From positions 744,001 to 808,000 of the forward strand of contig CANLSF010000002.1 in NCBI GenBank assembly GCA_947493695.1: 64,000 nucleotides of DNA, given 5' to 3'. The notes below the pieces were generated by a model. The model was not told the DNA's origin. It did not search any database and saw only the letters and a list, made by a program, of their open reading frames with translations. How positions within the stretch are numbered: the stretch's first letter is position 1; every line of letters starts with the position of its first letter. The stretch is from an uncultured Kiloniellaceae bacterium. Its GTDB lineage: Bacteria > Pseudomonadota > Alphaproteobacteria > Kiloniellales > Kiloniellaceae. Shown here piece after piece: positions 20,226 through 29,400 of the stretch. Both the position numbers and the translations under genes were made by a program.

Positions 20226-20801
20226 TCACACCGCAAGCGCCGGTACCAATTCAGCGGGCAGTTCAAATTCGCTGGCAACCCTTGCGCGCCCCTCCGCCGA
20301 CATCTTGCGTGCAGTTTTGGAGACAATACGAAAGACCTGCTCCGGTTCCCGGCCATTGGCGAAATCCGCAAAGTACCAGCGCAGAAACACCAGGCAGATG
20401 ACGTCTTCCAACATCTGCACTTCGTCATCGCGCTTGAGTCCCTCCTTACGCAGCAGTTGCCCGACACGGGCGCAATCCGCATCATCGTAGCCTTCCGCCG
20501 CCATCAGGCCTGCCAGGCGGGCACCATGAGCCGCCCCCTGCCCCTTACGCCAGGCGAAGTAACCGGCCTTACCTTCCGGAAAGGAACTGCGCGGGGTTTT
20601 CCAGCGCTCGATATGTTGGCCCCGGGCTGCAATCTTCAGGATGTCTGAAGCTTCGGGACAGATCCGGGCCAGTTCCGATGACATCCGAAGTCCATATAGC
20701 AAGGCAGCGGGCTGCTGCTCCGCCCCATCGCTTTCCAATGTGGGATCTGCCCCGTTGGCACGGTCAATGGCCTCAAGTACGGCCTTCAGCAGCTCGTTCA
20801 T
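20226..20801 (-). CDS. DUF4202 family protein
   Basis: A 191-residue soluble protein with the DUF4202 marks RGQHIERWKTPRSSFPEGKAG and FAWRKGQ, and a DDEVQMLEDVICLVFL segment that resembles HD-domain-like helical folds. The function is unknown; related genes often sit among nitrate and denitrification genes. Its ATG overlaps the stop of the NNR-like regulator by 4 nt (ATGA on the minus strand), so the two are co-translated. Confidence 0.85.
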   Translation of the reverse strand: MNELLKAVLEAIDRANGADPTLESDGAEQQPAALLYGLRMSSELARICPEASDILKIAARGQHIERWKTPRSSFPEGKAGYFAWRKGQGAAHGARLAGLMAAEGYDDADCARVGQLLRKEGLKRDDEVQMLEDVICLVFLRWYFADFANGREPEQVFRIVSKTARKMSAEGRARVASEFELPAELVPALAV

Positions 20802-21538
20802 TGCGCCCGGCTCCAGGCTGTTGCGCGATCTTCTTCCACATAATCGCGCAGGCGCGACACGTCGGAAATCGCCGCATGATTTTGAGTGATCTTCACGCCT
20901 GTATCGCGCAAGCGCCCAAAGGCGCGTGACAGGCTCTCGGGCTTCATGCCAAGACGGCCCGCGATCAGAACCTTGTCGTACGGCAAAGTGACCGCGCAGG
21001 GTCCTTCGCCGACCGGGCAGAGTTCGATCAGGAACTCGGCAACTCGCTGTGCGCCTGTTTGCGCCGTCAGCTGCTCGATCTGTGCGACCAACGAATGAAG
21101 GTGCTTGAAGGTTGACGCCAACATGGCCGTGCAGACCTCCGGGCGGGATTTCATCATATCCAGGATAATCGAAGCGCGGACCTGCATCAGACGGCAGTCC
21201 GTTACGGCCTCTGCCCCCACGGGATAGACGTCGTTGCGGAATGCGACCGCTTCGCCAAAACTCCGTCCTTTGGTGAAAACGCCAACCACGGCCTCGGCAC
21301 CGTTCTGCGTAACCCGGAACAGCTTCGCCCAGCCGTCCAGGACAATAAAGACACTGTCGGCAGGCGCGCCCTGCAGAAAGATCGTTTCACCCCGGTCAAG
21401 GCTCCGGATTTCCGAGCGTGCCAGGATTGTCTCGGTCACATCATCAGGCATGCTCGCCAAAAGCACGGAACCCTTAACGATGCGTGCATCGTCGTGTCGT
21501 TGCATAACCCACCCCGCATCAAAATTTTCCGCAACCAT
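20798..21538 (-). CDS. nnr: Crp/Fnr family regulator, NNR/DNR-like
   Basis: A 246-residue regulator with an N-terminal cyclic-nucleotide-type sensor domain, a long dimer helix and a C-terminal winged helix. The recognition helix MKPESLSRAFGRL has the E-x2-S-R pattern that reads TTGA half-sites. The N-terminal Cys set of FNR is absent, so it is not an oxygen-sensing [4Fe-4S] protein. Its place right after norCBQDEF matches nnr of Paracoccus, the NO-responsive activator of nir, nor and nos. A second start at 21505 has a better GG-rich ribosome site. An FNR-like box lies just upstream. The exact subgroup (NnrR, Dnr, Nnr) is inferred from position. Confidence 0.85.
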   Translation of the reverse strand: MVAENFDAGWVMQRHDDARIVKGSVLLASMPDDVTETILARSEIRSLDRGETIFLQGAPADSVFIVLDGWAKLFRVTQNGAEAVVGVFTKGRSFGEAVAFRNDVYPVGAEAVTDCRLMQVRASIILDMMKSRPEVCTAMLASTFKHLHSLVAQIEQLTAQTGAQRVAEFLIELCPVGEGPCAVTLPYDKVLIAGRLGMKPESLSRAFGRLRDTGVKITQNHAAISDVSRLRDYVEEDRATAWSRAQ

Positions 21539-21560
21539 AGCTTAACAGAAGTTTCCGGCA

Positions 21561-21574
21561 TTGAGATGAGTCAA
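21561..21574. promoter_or_regulatory. FNR/NNR-like box before the NNR-like gene
   Basis: TTGAGATGAGTCAA keeps TTGA and GTCAA arms at the correct 4-nt spacing. It is 23 nt from the longer start and 56 nt from the shorter start at 21505. The latter spacing is like the other boxes and favours the shorter protein. It suggests auto- or FNR control. Confidence 0.5.
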
Positions 21575-21669
21575 GTGATAGACCGAAAGGCGGTGGATTA
21601 ATTTAGACGAAAAGTCAGTTCCAGAAATAACAAACGAAAGAGTGCATAAAGGCCCTAGAACTTCGAGCG

Positions 21670-21783
21670 GTGCTAACCGCGGTCACACCCTTCTTGGTCA
21701 ATCTAGATGATCGCAACGAGGAGCGGGTCGCTCACGCATGGCAATTGGTGGCTGCAAAAGGATGGGCATCGTATTTAATATGA
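21670..21783 (+). pseudogene. Possible coding remnant between the two regulators
   Basis: The 253-nt spacer between the regulators contains one protein-like stretch on the plus strand, readable from GTG 21670 to TGA 21783. It gives 37 residues of balanced composition (for example NLDDRNEERVAHAWQLVAAK). It has no ribosome site and no ATG. It may be a decayed gene end or chance. Nothing else but the NNR-like promoter was seen in the spacer. Confidence 0.15.
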
Positions 21784-21791
21784 TTGGTCCT

Positions 21792-22514
21792 TCAGGTTGA
21801 ATAGTCGTCAATCAGGGAACTTGGCTTCGCAAAGCGCTCTAGATCCTGCTGATCTGAGATATGAACCTTTATGCCCTCTACCTCCACACCGTAGGCACGG
21901 AGACCCTTAAATGCACGGCTGAGGTTTTCCGGGGTCATACCAAGGAAGGATGCAAGCCGGCGCTTTTCGATCGCAAGATCGAATTCAGCGGCTCCTTCTG
22001 CATGGGTTTGCTGACGCAAAAGGTAGTTGGCGAGCCGTTCGAGCGAAGTGCGCAGCTTGAGGTTCTTGGTCGTCTTCACTACAGAACGGTAGCACTGGGC
22101 AAGCTCAGCGACGATGGCATGGGCAAAGACCGGGTCTATGTCAAAGACCGCCCGCACATCCTGGCTGGGCACCAGCACGATTCGGCTTTTTTCCAGTGTT
22201 CGCGCCGACATTAGGTAGGGTGCATCCTTGATGGTCGCCGCAAGAATGAATGTCGAGACAGGGTGAACGGTCGCCATACTCGTCTCGCGTCCGTTCCAGG
22301 TCGAAAAGAGATCCACCGATCCACTCACCACAATATGCAGAAAATCACTCGGATCACCCTCGTTGATCAATTCGATCTGAGGGGGGAAATTCTGAACATA
22401 GGAGCCTCGCATCAGGGACAGGAAGTGATCTTCCTGCATGGCCTGAAAAAGCTCCAGCGTACGAATTTCGGGGAAGTGCGACCGCGGCATTCCAAGACAT
22501 ACCGTTAAATTCAT
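21792..22514 (-). CDS. narR: Crp/Fnr family regulator, NarR-like
   Basis: A 240-residue Crp/Fnr protein taken from the ATG at 22514 (MNLTVCLGMPRSHFPEIR). An ORF extension to 22667 would run through the FNR box and start with unlikely sequence. It has a sensor beta-barrel (NEGDPSDFLHIVVSGSVDLF) and a winged helix with MTPENLSRAFKGL, again E-x2-S-R. There are only two Cys, so no FNR-type cluster. In Paracoccus the FNR-like NarR, needed for narKGHJI expression with nitrate or nitrite, lies next to narK. The position here, divergent from the usp-narK-narG operon, supports the same role. The name is by context. Confidence 0.78.
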   Translation of the reverse strand: MNLTVCLGMPRSHFPEIRTLELFQAMQEDHFLSLMRGSYVQNFPPQIELINEGDPSDFLHIVVSGSVDLFSTWNGRETSMATVHPVSTFILAATIKDAPYLMSARTLEKSRIVLVPSQDVRAVFDIDPVFAHAIVAELAQCYRSVVKTTKNLKLRTSLERLANYLLRQQTHAEGAAEFDLAIEKRRLASFLGMTPENLSRAFKGLRAYGVEVEGIKVHISDQQDLERFAKPSSLIDDYST

Positions 22515-22653
22515 CTCTTGATATTTATCAGGGCCAGCGCAAGCAAATGTCAACCTGCGATCTGTCGCATGACTTCTACTGGCTTGATCATCACTCTGAT
22601 TCAAAGCCAAATTCTTATGTAACCCATTTATTTCAAACAGAAAAATATACCAA

Positions 22654-22667
22654 TTGATCTTGATCAA
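22654..22667. promoter_or_regulatory. Perfect FNR box upstream of the usp-nar operon
   Basis: TTGATCTTGATCAA matches TTGAT-N4-ATCAA exactly. Its centre is 85 nt from the usp ATG; activation at -41.5 would start transcription near 22702. FNR, and possibly the NarR-like protein, are the expected activators. Confidence 0.8.
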
Positions 22668-22745
22668 ATCGGCGAACGCACAATTGCGGGCCTATGACGT
22701 CACGCGCAGCTCAATAGAGCGTGCAAAGACCGAAGGAGGACCGTG

Positions 22746-23210
22746 ATGGAAATAATGCTTGCCTATGATCACTCGCGAAACGCGCGGATCGCACTTGAAG
22801 CCGTGAAGGAGATGTTCGGCACCATCAGGCCCAACATCACGCTGATCTCCGTTATAGAAGAACCAGGCAGCACGACTGCCGGCGCCGACGATATGTTCAA
22901 CGAACAGTATGCCGAGCAAAAGGCCGGGGTCGATGCTGCGGCGGCTGAACTTCTTTCCGCTGGCTTCCCATCCAAGGTCATCGTCGCCGAGGGCGACGCC
23001 CGTAAGATGATCCTGCGCGCCTGTGATGAGCGCAAACCCAACCTTCTGGTCATGGCGCGACACAGTCACAAGCCGGACGGCAATTTCATTACCCGACGCC
23101 TGGATGCACTGGTTGAAGAATTCGATCACATGACCTTCGGGTCCGTCTCCGCATTTCTTGCCCGACGCGTGCAATGCCCCCTGCTGATCGTTCCAACCGG
23201 AACCGATTGA
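22746..23210 (+). CDS. Universal stress protein, UspA family
   Basis: A 154-residue single-domain Usp. It begins MEIMLAYDHSRNARIAL and ends with GSVSAFLARRVQCPLLIVP, a form of the family's ATP-binding GS region, though the preceding G-x2-G is poorly kept. The ATG at 22746 has AGGAGG 6 nt upstream; the GTG at 22743 is too close. It is the first gene after the FNR box and probably cotranscribed with narK. Usp genes induced under anaerobiosis are common in nitrate-respiration clusters; the exact job is unknown. Confidence 0.88.
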   Translation: MEIMLAYDHSRNARIALEAVKEMFGTIRPNITLISVIEEPGSTTAGADDMFNEQYAEQKAGVDAAAAELLSAGFPSKVIVAEGDARKMILRACDERKPNLLVMARHSHKPDGNFITRRLDALVEEFDHMTFGSVSAFLARRVQCPLLIVPTGTD

Positions 23211-23271
23211 GCCAGGCACATCACCCCGAGAACAACACTTCGATACTCTCTAGCCCGACCGAGGCCAACCC

Positions 23272-24924
23272 ATGCAAGTCTCCGACGTCTTCCGGTTTAA
23301 GAACCGCGAAATCCGGGCGCTCCATCTGACCTGGATCGCTTTTTTCATTACCTTCTACGTCTGGTTCAATATGGCGCCGCTTGCGTCGTCGATCCTAAAA
23401 TCAGTCGACTGGCTGACCAAAGACGATCTGCGCCTCTTCGCCATAGCCAATGTCGCACTCACCATCCCAGCCCGCATTATCGTCGGCATGGCGCTCGACA
23501 AATGGGGTCCCCGGCGGGTTTTTTCAGTCCTAATGGTCTCGATGGCTATTCCAACCTTCGTCTTTGCATTCGGCGACACCCGCGAACAGCTTTTCATCTC
23601 TCGCCTCGTAATGTCTTCGGTCGGCGCGTCCTTTGTCGTCGGTATCCACATGACCGCACTCTGGTTCAAGCCGCGTGACATCGGTTTCGCCGAAGGTTTC
23701 TACGCAGGCTGGGGCAATTTCGGCTCAGCCGCAGCTGCACTCACGATTCCGACCGTGGCGCTGACAATGTACGGCGGCGATGACGGCTGGCGCTATGCAA
23801 TCACAACCTCCGGTGCAATCATGGCCCTATACGGTATCTTCTACTGGTTCGCGATCACTGACGGTCCGACAAAAGACACACACAAGAAGCCACGCAAGGC
23901 GGCTGCGCTTGAAGTTTCCAGCTACCGCGACCTGGGTCTCCTGATCCTCTTCACAGTACCCATGGTCGGCATTCTCTCGATCCTCGTCTGGCGGATACAG
24001 GGCATTGGTTATATCGATCCGCTGACGGCGTCCTTCTGTTATGCGGCCATCGTGGTGGTAGTAATCTATCAGGTCTGGCAGGTCCTTCGTGTCAATCTGC
24101 CCACCTTGAAAAAAGGCGTGCCCAAAGACGACCGCTATCCCTTTTCGTCGGTTGCCGCCCTCAACACCACCTACTTCGCGAACTTCGGCGCAGAGCTTGC
24201 CGTAGTATCGATGCTGCCTCTCTTCTTCCAGGAGACCTGGGGTCTGACACCGGTCACCGCCGGCATCATCGCCTCGTCCTTCGCCTTTGTGAATCTCTTC
24301 GCGCGGCCCATGGGCGGTCTTGTCTCGGACCGCTTCGGCAATCGCCGTTTCGTGATGCTCTCCTATATGTTCGGCATCGGGATAGGCTTTGTTCTGATGG
24401 GGCTTCTGGACTCGACCTGGCCGCTCATCATCGCAATCGCGATCACTATTGCCTGCTCGTTCTTCGTACAGGGGGCCGAGGGCGCGACCTTTGGGATCAT
24501 TCCCTCGATCAAACGGCGCGTAACAGGCCAGATCGCAGGCATGGCGGGTGCCTACGGCAACGTCGGCGCGGTCTTCTACCTCTTCATCTTCATGTACGTC
24601 ACCCCGTCGCAATTCTTCTTCATCATCGCAACGGGTGCGTTCATCAGCTGGGCTGTCTGTGCCCTCTGGCTGCGAGAGCCTGAAGGCGGCTTCGGCGATG
24701 AATACGTGATCTCGTCGGTTGACGAAGCCATCGCAAACGAAGCGCAACTGCGCCGTGAGACCGAGGCGGACCTGGCCGTGATCTTTGCGGGCAGTGAGAA
24801 GGTCGCATTGGCTGACAAAGGCTCAGGCCTGACCGTTACCGCCAGATTCAAAGACATCGATGATCTGCGAACGGCGCTGGCGCGCCTTGGCAACGGCGAA
24901 GCGAAGTCTGCACCCGCCGAGTGA
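23272..24924 (+). CDS. narK1: Nitrate transporter, NarK1 type (MFS)
   Basis: A 550-residue major facilitator with 12 predicted helices and a soluble C-terminal tail of about 70 residues. The N-terminus RFKNREIRALHLTWIAFFITF and the MFS loop GMALDKWGPRRVF fit the NarK1 (nitrate/proton symport) group. FYAGWGNFGSAAAALTIP is the nitrate signature. In Paracoccus NarK1 and NarK2 are fused in one chain; here they are two genes 66 nt apart. It follows usp by 61 nt. Confidence 0.9.
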   Translation: MQVSDVFRFKNREIRALHLTWIAFFITFYVWFNMAPLASSILKSVDWLTKDDLRLFAIANVALTIPARIIVGMALDKWGPRRVFSVLMVSMAIPTFVFAFGDTREQLFISRLVMSSVGASFVVGIHMTALWFKPRDIGFAEGFYAGWGNFGSAAAALTIPTVALTMYGGDDGWRYAITTSGAIMALYGIFYWFAITDGPTKDTHKKPRKAAALEVSSYRDLGLLILFTVPMVGILSILVWRIQGIGYIDPLTASFCYAAIVVVVIYQVWQVLRVNLPTLKKGVPKDDRYPFSSVAALNTTYFANFGAELAVVSMLPLFFQETWGLTPVTAGIIASSFAFVNLFARPMGGLVSDRFGNRRFVMLSYMFGIGIGFVLMGLLDSTWPLIIAIAITIACSFFVQGAEGATFGIIPSIKRRVTGQIAGMAGAYGNVGAVFYLFIFMYVTPSQFFFIIATGAFISWAVCALWLREPEGGFGDEYVISSVDEAIANEAQLRRETEADLAVIFAGSEKVALADKGSGLTVTARFKDIDDLRTALARLGNGEAKSAPAE

Positions 24925-24930
24925 TACGCC

Positions 24931-24953
24931 GGTGGCCCGGCATGCGGGCCACC
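24931..24953 (+). other. Hairpin between the two narK genes
   Basis: A perfect 9-bp stem (GGTGGCCCG/CGGGCCACC) closes a GCATG loop 6 nt after the narK1 stop. No T-run follows. It probably protects the upstream message or lowers expression of downstream genes, rather than terminating. Confidence 0.5.
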
Positions 24954-24990
24954 AACCTGAACTCTACGCCACATCGGGAGGAACCAACCC

Positions 24991-26385
24991 ATGGCGACCA
25001 CAGATCAAACCAATAGCCCCCAAGGTCATGTTCTGACCGATTGGCGCCCTGAAGACCCTCAGTTCTGGAGCGACAAAGGTCGCTCCATCGCAACCCGCAA
25101 CCTCTGGATTTCGATCCCCAACCTTCTGTTGGCGTTCTCGGTCTGGATGGTGTGGTCCGTCGTCGTGGCACGCTTACCGGCAATCGGCTTCAACTACACG
25201 ACCGGCCAGCTCTTCTGGCTTGCCGCACTGCCCGGCCTCTCCGGCGCAACGCTCAGAATCTTCTACACCTTTATGATTCCAATCTTCGGCGGACGAAAGT
25301 GGACGGCACTTTCCACAGCTTCGCTGCTTTTTCCAGCAATCGGTATCGGCTTTGCAGTCCAGAACCCCGAGACGCCATACATCCTATTCGTCACACTGGC
25401 ACTGATGTGCGGGTTCGGCGGCGGTAACTTCGCCTCCTCCATGGCCAACATTGCCTACTTCTATCCAAAAAAAACCAAAGGGAACGCCCTGGCCCTGAAC
25501 GCGGGGCTTGGCAATCTTGGCGTCTCGGTGATGCAGTTCGTCGTGCCGATGGTGATCACTGCGAGTGTCTTCGGCGCCATCGGGGGCGAAGCGCAAACAC
25601 TGGACAACGGCAGTCAGCTCTGGATCCAGAATGCCGGCTTCATCTGGGTGCCATTCCTTGCAGTTTCGGCCATCGCAGCCTGGTTCGGAATGAACGACAT
25701 TGCGGATGCGAAGGCTTCGCTCGGCGACCAGCTGACGATCCTGAAACGCCGGCACAACTGGATCATGTGCATTCTCTACACCGGCACCTTCGGTTCCTTT
25801 ATCGGTTATTCAGCAGGCTTTCCCCTTCTGATGAAGACGCAGTTCCCGGACGTGAACGTTCTGTCCTATGCGTTTCTCGGCCCGCTTGTCGGCGCACTCA
25901 GCCGCGCAGCGACCGGATGGATATCGGATAAATTCGGCGGCGGCAGAGTAACCTTCTGGTGCTTCCTCGGGATGATTATTGCCGTATGGGGCGTTCTGCA
26001 ATTCCTGCCACAGAACGGTACGCCAGGCGACTTCTGGGGCTTCTTCGCTTGCTTCATGGCGCTCTTCTTCCTGACCGGCGTGGGCAATGCATCGACTTTC
26101 CAGATGATCCCTTCGATCATGAAGCAGGAGATCCCACGTCTGATCCCGAATGCCGATCCAGCGGTGAATCAGAAGACGGTCGAGCGCGAAAGCGCCGCGA
26201 TCATTGCCTTCACCAGCGCAATCGCTGCGTACGGCGCCTTTTTCATTCCGAAGGCCTACGGAACTTCGATCAGCATGACAGGTGCTCCTCACGGCGCGCT
26301 TTGGGCCTTCCTCGGCTTCTACGTCATCTGTGTCGGAATCACCTGGTTCTGTTACAGCCGCAAGGGCGCATCGGTTCCCTGCTGA
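24991..26385 (+). CDS. narK2: Nitrate/nitrite antiporter, NarK2 type (MFS)
   Basis: A 464-residue MFS transporter of the nitrate/nitrite porter family. The N-terminus DWRPEDPQFWSDKGRSIATRNLWISIPNLLLAFSVW and the nitrate signatures CGFGGGNFASSMANI and NAGLGNLGVSVMQF are characteristic of NarK2. It would export nitrite in exchange for nitrate once respiration runs, while NarK1 primes uptake. The ATG has GGGAGGA upstream. Confidence 0.92.
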   Translation: MATTDQTNSPQGHVLTDWRPEDPQFWSDKGRSIATRNLWISIPNLLLAFSVWMVWSVVVARLPAIGFNYTTGQLFWLAALPGLSGATLRIFYTFMIPIFGGRKWTALSTASLLFPAIGIGFAVQNPETPYILFVTLALMCGFGGGNFASSMANIAYFYPKKTKGNALALNAGLGNLGVSVMQFVVPMVITASVFGAIGGEAQTLDNGSQLWIQNAGFIWVPFLAVSAIAAWFGMNDIADAKASLGDQLTILKRRHNWIMCILYTGTFGSFIGYSAGFPLLMKTQFPDVNVLSYAFLGPLVGALSRAATGWISDKFGGGRVTFWCFLGMIIAVWGVLQFLPQNGTPGDFWGFFACFMALFFLTGVGNASTFQMIPSIMKQEIPRLIPNADPAVNQKTVERESAAIIAFTSAIAAYGAFFIPKAYGTSISMTGAPHGALWAFLGFYVICVGITWFCYSRKGASVPC

Positions 26386-26398
26386 AACTTTGAATTCC

Positions 26399-26426
26399 CC
26401 TGCATCGGCAAAGACACCGGTGCAGG
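26399..26426 (+). other. Hairpin between narK2 and narG
   Basis: A 10-bp stem with one G-U pair (CCTGCATCGG/CCGGTGCAGG, 8-nt loop) lies 25 nt before the narG start. No T-run follows. It may be a processing or stability element that separates transporter and enzyme message levels. Confidence 0.45.
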
Positions 26427-26450
26427 CCCCCACTCTGAGGAGACAGAGAT

Positions 26451-29400
26451 ATGAGCCATCTGCTCGATAGGTTGAACTTCCTCCAGTCCAAGGAACTGGA
26501 GCAGTTTTCGAACGGGCACGGTCAGGTGACGCGAGAAGACCGCACTTGGGAAGACACCTATAGAAACCGTTGGCGGCACGACAAAGTCGTCCGCTCGACC
26601 CACGGGGTGAACTGCACGGGATCCTGCTCCTGGAAGATCTACGTGAAATCCGGGATCGTGACCTGGGAAACCCAGCAGACCGACTATCCGCGCACCCGTC
26701 ACGACCTGCCGAACCATGAACCGCGCGGCTGTGCCCGGGGCGCGTCGTACAGCTGGTACCTCTACTCGGCCAACCGTGTAAAGAATCCCCTGGTCCGTGG
26801 CAAGCTTCTGAAATTATGGCGCCGGATGCGTGAGACCATGTCCCCGCTTGAAGCCTGGACCGCGATTCAGCAGGACCCGATCCTGCGTGCATCCTATGTC
26901 GAAACCCGCGGTAAGGGCGGTTTCGTTCGCGCCAGCTGGAGCGAATCAACCGAGATCATCGCCATTGCCAACGCCTACACGGCCAAGACCCACGGGCCCG
27001 ACCGGATCTTCGGCTTTTCCCCCATCCCTGCCATGTCGATGGTCAGCTACGCGGCGGGCAGTCGCTTCCTCAGCTTGCTCGGCGGTACCTGCATGAGCTT
27101 TTACGACTGGTACTGCGACCTGCCGCCTGCAAGCCCGATGACCTGGGGCGAGCAGACTGACGTTCCGGAATCTGCCGACTGGTACAATGCCGGCTACCTT
27201 CTGGTCTGGGGTTCGAACGTGCCGCAGACCCGCACGCCGGATGCGCACTTCTACACCGAGGCACGTTATCGCGGCGCCAAGTCCGCAGTCATCTGCCCGG
27301 ACTACTCCGAAGCCGCCAAGTTCGGTGATGTTTGGCTGAATGTGAAGCAAGGCACCGATGCGGCCCTCGCCATGGCCTTTGGCCACGTGATCCTGCGGGA
27401 ATTCCACCTGGACCGGCAGGCCGAGTACTTCGAAGACTATTGCCGCAAATACTCTGACATGCCGATGCTGGTGCAGTTGGAGAAGAAAGACGGGCGGCTC
27501 GTGCCGGGTCGGTTCCTGCGCGCCGACAGTCTTGATGACAAACTCGGCGAAGCGAATAACCCGGAATGGAAAACCCTCGCCATCGACGAGGCCACCGGCA
27601 ATCTGGTCGCACCGAACGGCTCGATTGGCTATCGCTGGGGGGAGCAAGGTGAGTGGAACCTTGAGGAACGCGCTGGCGAGGCAGAAACCCGCCTGCAGAT
27701 GACGCTGATCGGCGACAGCGACCATGACGAAGTCGCAGCGGTCGATTTCCCCTATTTCGGTGGCGCAGCCACGGCGGAATTCGCCACCGATGCCGATCAC
27801 CCCGACGTATTGACCCGCAACATCCCCGCCCGCAGTGTTAAGACCGCCCATGGTGAAATGCTGGTCGCCACGGTCTTCGATCTTTTCTGCGCAAATTACG
27901 GACTCGACCGTGGTCTTGGCGGAGACTGGGTAACAAACGACTTCATGTCCGATGTTCCCGGCACACCGGCCTGGGCCGAGAAGATCACCGGTGTCGACGC
28001 CGAGAAGATCATCCACGTGGCCCGCGAATTCGCGTCGAACGCCGAAAAAACCAATGGCAAATCCATGGTCATCATCGGCGCAGCGATGAACCACTGGTAC
28101 CATATGGACATGAACTACCGCGGCGTCATCAACATGCTGGTGATGTGCGGCTGTGTGGGTCAGTCGGGCGGAGGCTGGGCGCACTACGTCGGGCAGGAAA
28201 AACTCCGTCCGCAGACCGGCTGGGCGCCTCTCGCCTTCGCGCTCGACTGGGGCCGTCCGCCCCGGCACATGAACTCCACCTCGGCCTGGTATGCTCACAC
28301 TGATCAGTGGCGCTACGAGTCCCTGACGGCAAACGAGATCATCAGCCCTACCGCGCCCGAAGGCGACTGGGACGTCTCGCTGATCGATTACAACATCCGG
28401 GCCGAACGGATGGGCTGGCTGCCCTCAGCGCCACAGTTGAAAACCAACCCTCTGGAAGTCGCCAAAGCGGCCAAGGCAGCAGGGAAAGAAATTCCCACTT
28501 ACGTCGCCGAACAGCTCAAATCGGGTGATCTGGAAATGTCCTGCGAGGATCCGGATGCGCCTGAGAACTGGCCAAGGAACCTCTTTGTCTGGCGCTCCAA
28601 CTTGCTCGGCTCGTCGGGCAAAGGCCATGAGTACTTCCTCAAACACCTTCTTGGCACCGACCACGGCGTCCTGGGCAACGACCTGGGCGAGGAAGGTCAA
28701 CAGCTACCGAAGGAAGCTAAGTGGCACAAGGAAGGCCCGCGCGGCAAACTCGATCTTCTGGTCTGCATCGACTTTCGCATGAGCACGACAGCAGTTTACT
28801 CCGACATCGTGCTGCCCACGGCGAGCTGGTACGAGAAGAACGATCTCAATACCAGTGACATGCATCCTTTCATCCATCCACTCCAGGCAGCTGTGGACCC
28901 GGCCTATGAGTCGAAGTCGGATTGGGAAATCTTCAAGGCCATCGCTAAGAAATTCCAGGAAGTCGCACCGGGCGTCCTGGGACAGGAGACGGATATTGTG
29001 GCCCTCCCTATCCTGCATGACACGCCGGGTGAAATTGCCCAGGACCAGGTGCGTGACTGGAAGAAAGGCGAATGCGATCTGATCCCGGGTAAAACGGCCC
29101 CGGCCTATGTCGCGGTCGAACGGGACTACACTGCTATCTATGACCGCTTCGTTGCTCTTGGCCCACTCATGGACAAGATCGGCAACGGTGGTAAGGGAAT
29201 TGCCTGGGATACTAAGAAAGAGGTTCAACACCTGCGCGACCTGAACGGCGAATGGCGGGACGGTCCTGCCAAAGGCTGCGCCAAGATCGTAACCGATATC
29301 GACGCATCCGAAGTCATTCTGATGCTGGCGCCGGAGACAAACGGCGAGGTCGCGGTGAAGGCATGGGAAGCTCTGAGCAAGGCTACGGGCCGCGAACATG

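Noticed and set aside
22515-22667. N-terminal extension of the NarR-like gene
   Set aside because: It would cover the FNR box and begin with Lys/Ile/Phe-rich sequence absent from the family.
23827-24747. 306-codon minus-strand frame opposite narK1
   Set aside because: Arg/Asp/His-rich shadow of membrane-protein codons; no start signals.
26946-28298. 450-codon minus-strand frame opposite narG
   Set aside because: Antisense to strongly conserved narG; sequence has no recognisable domain.
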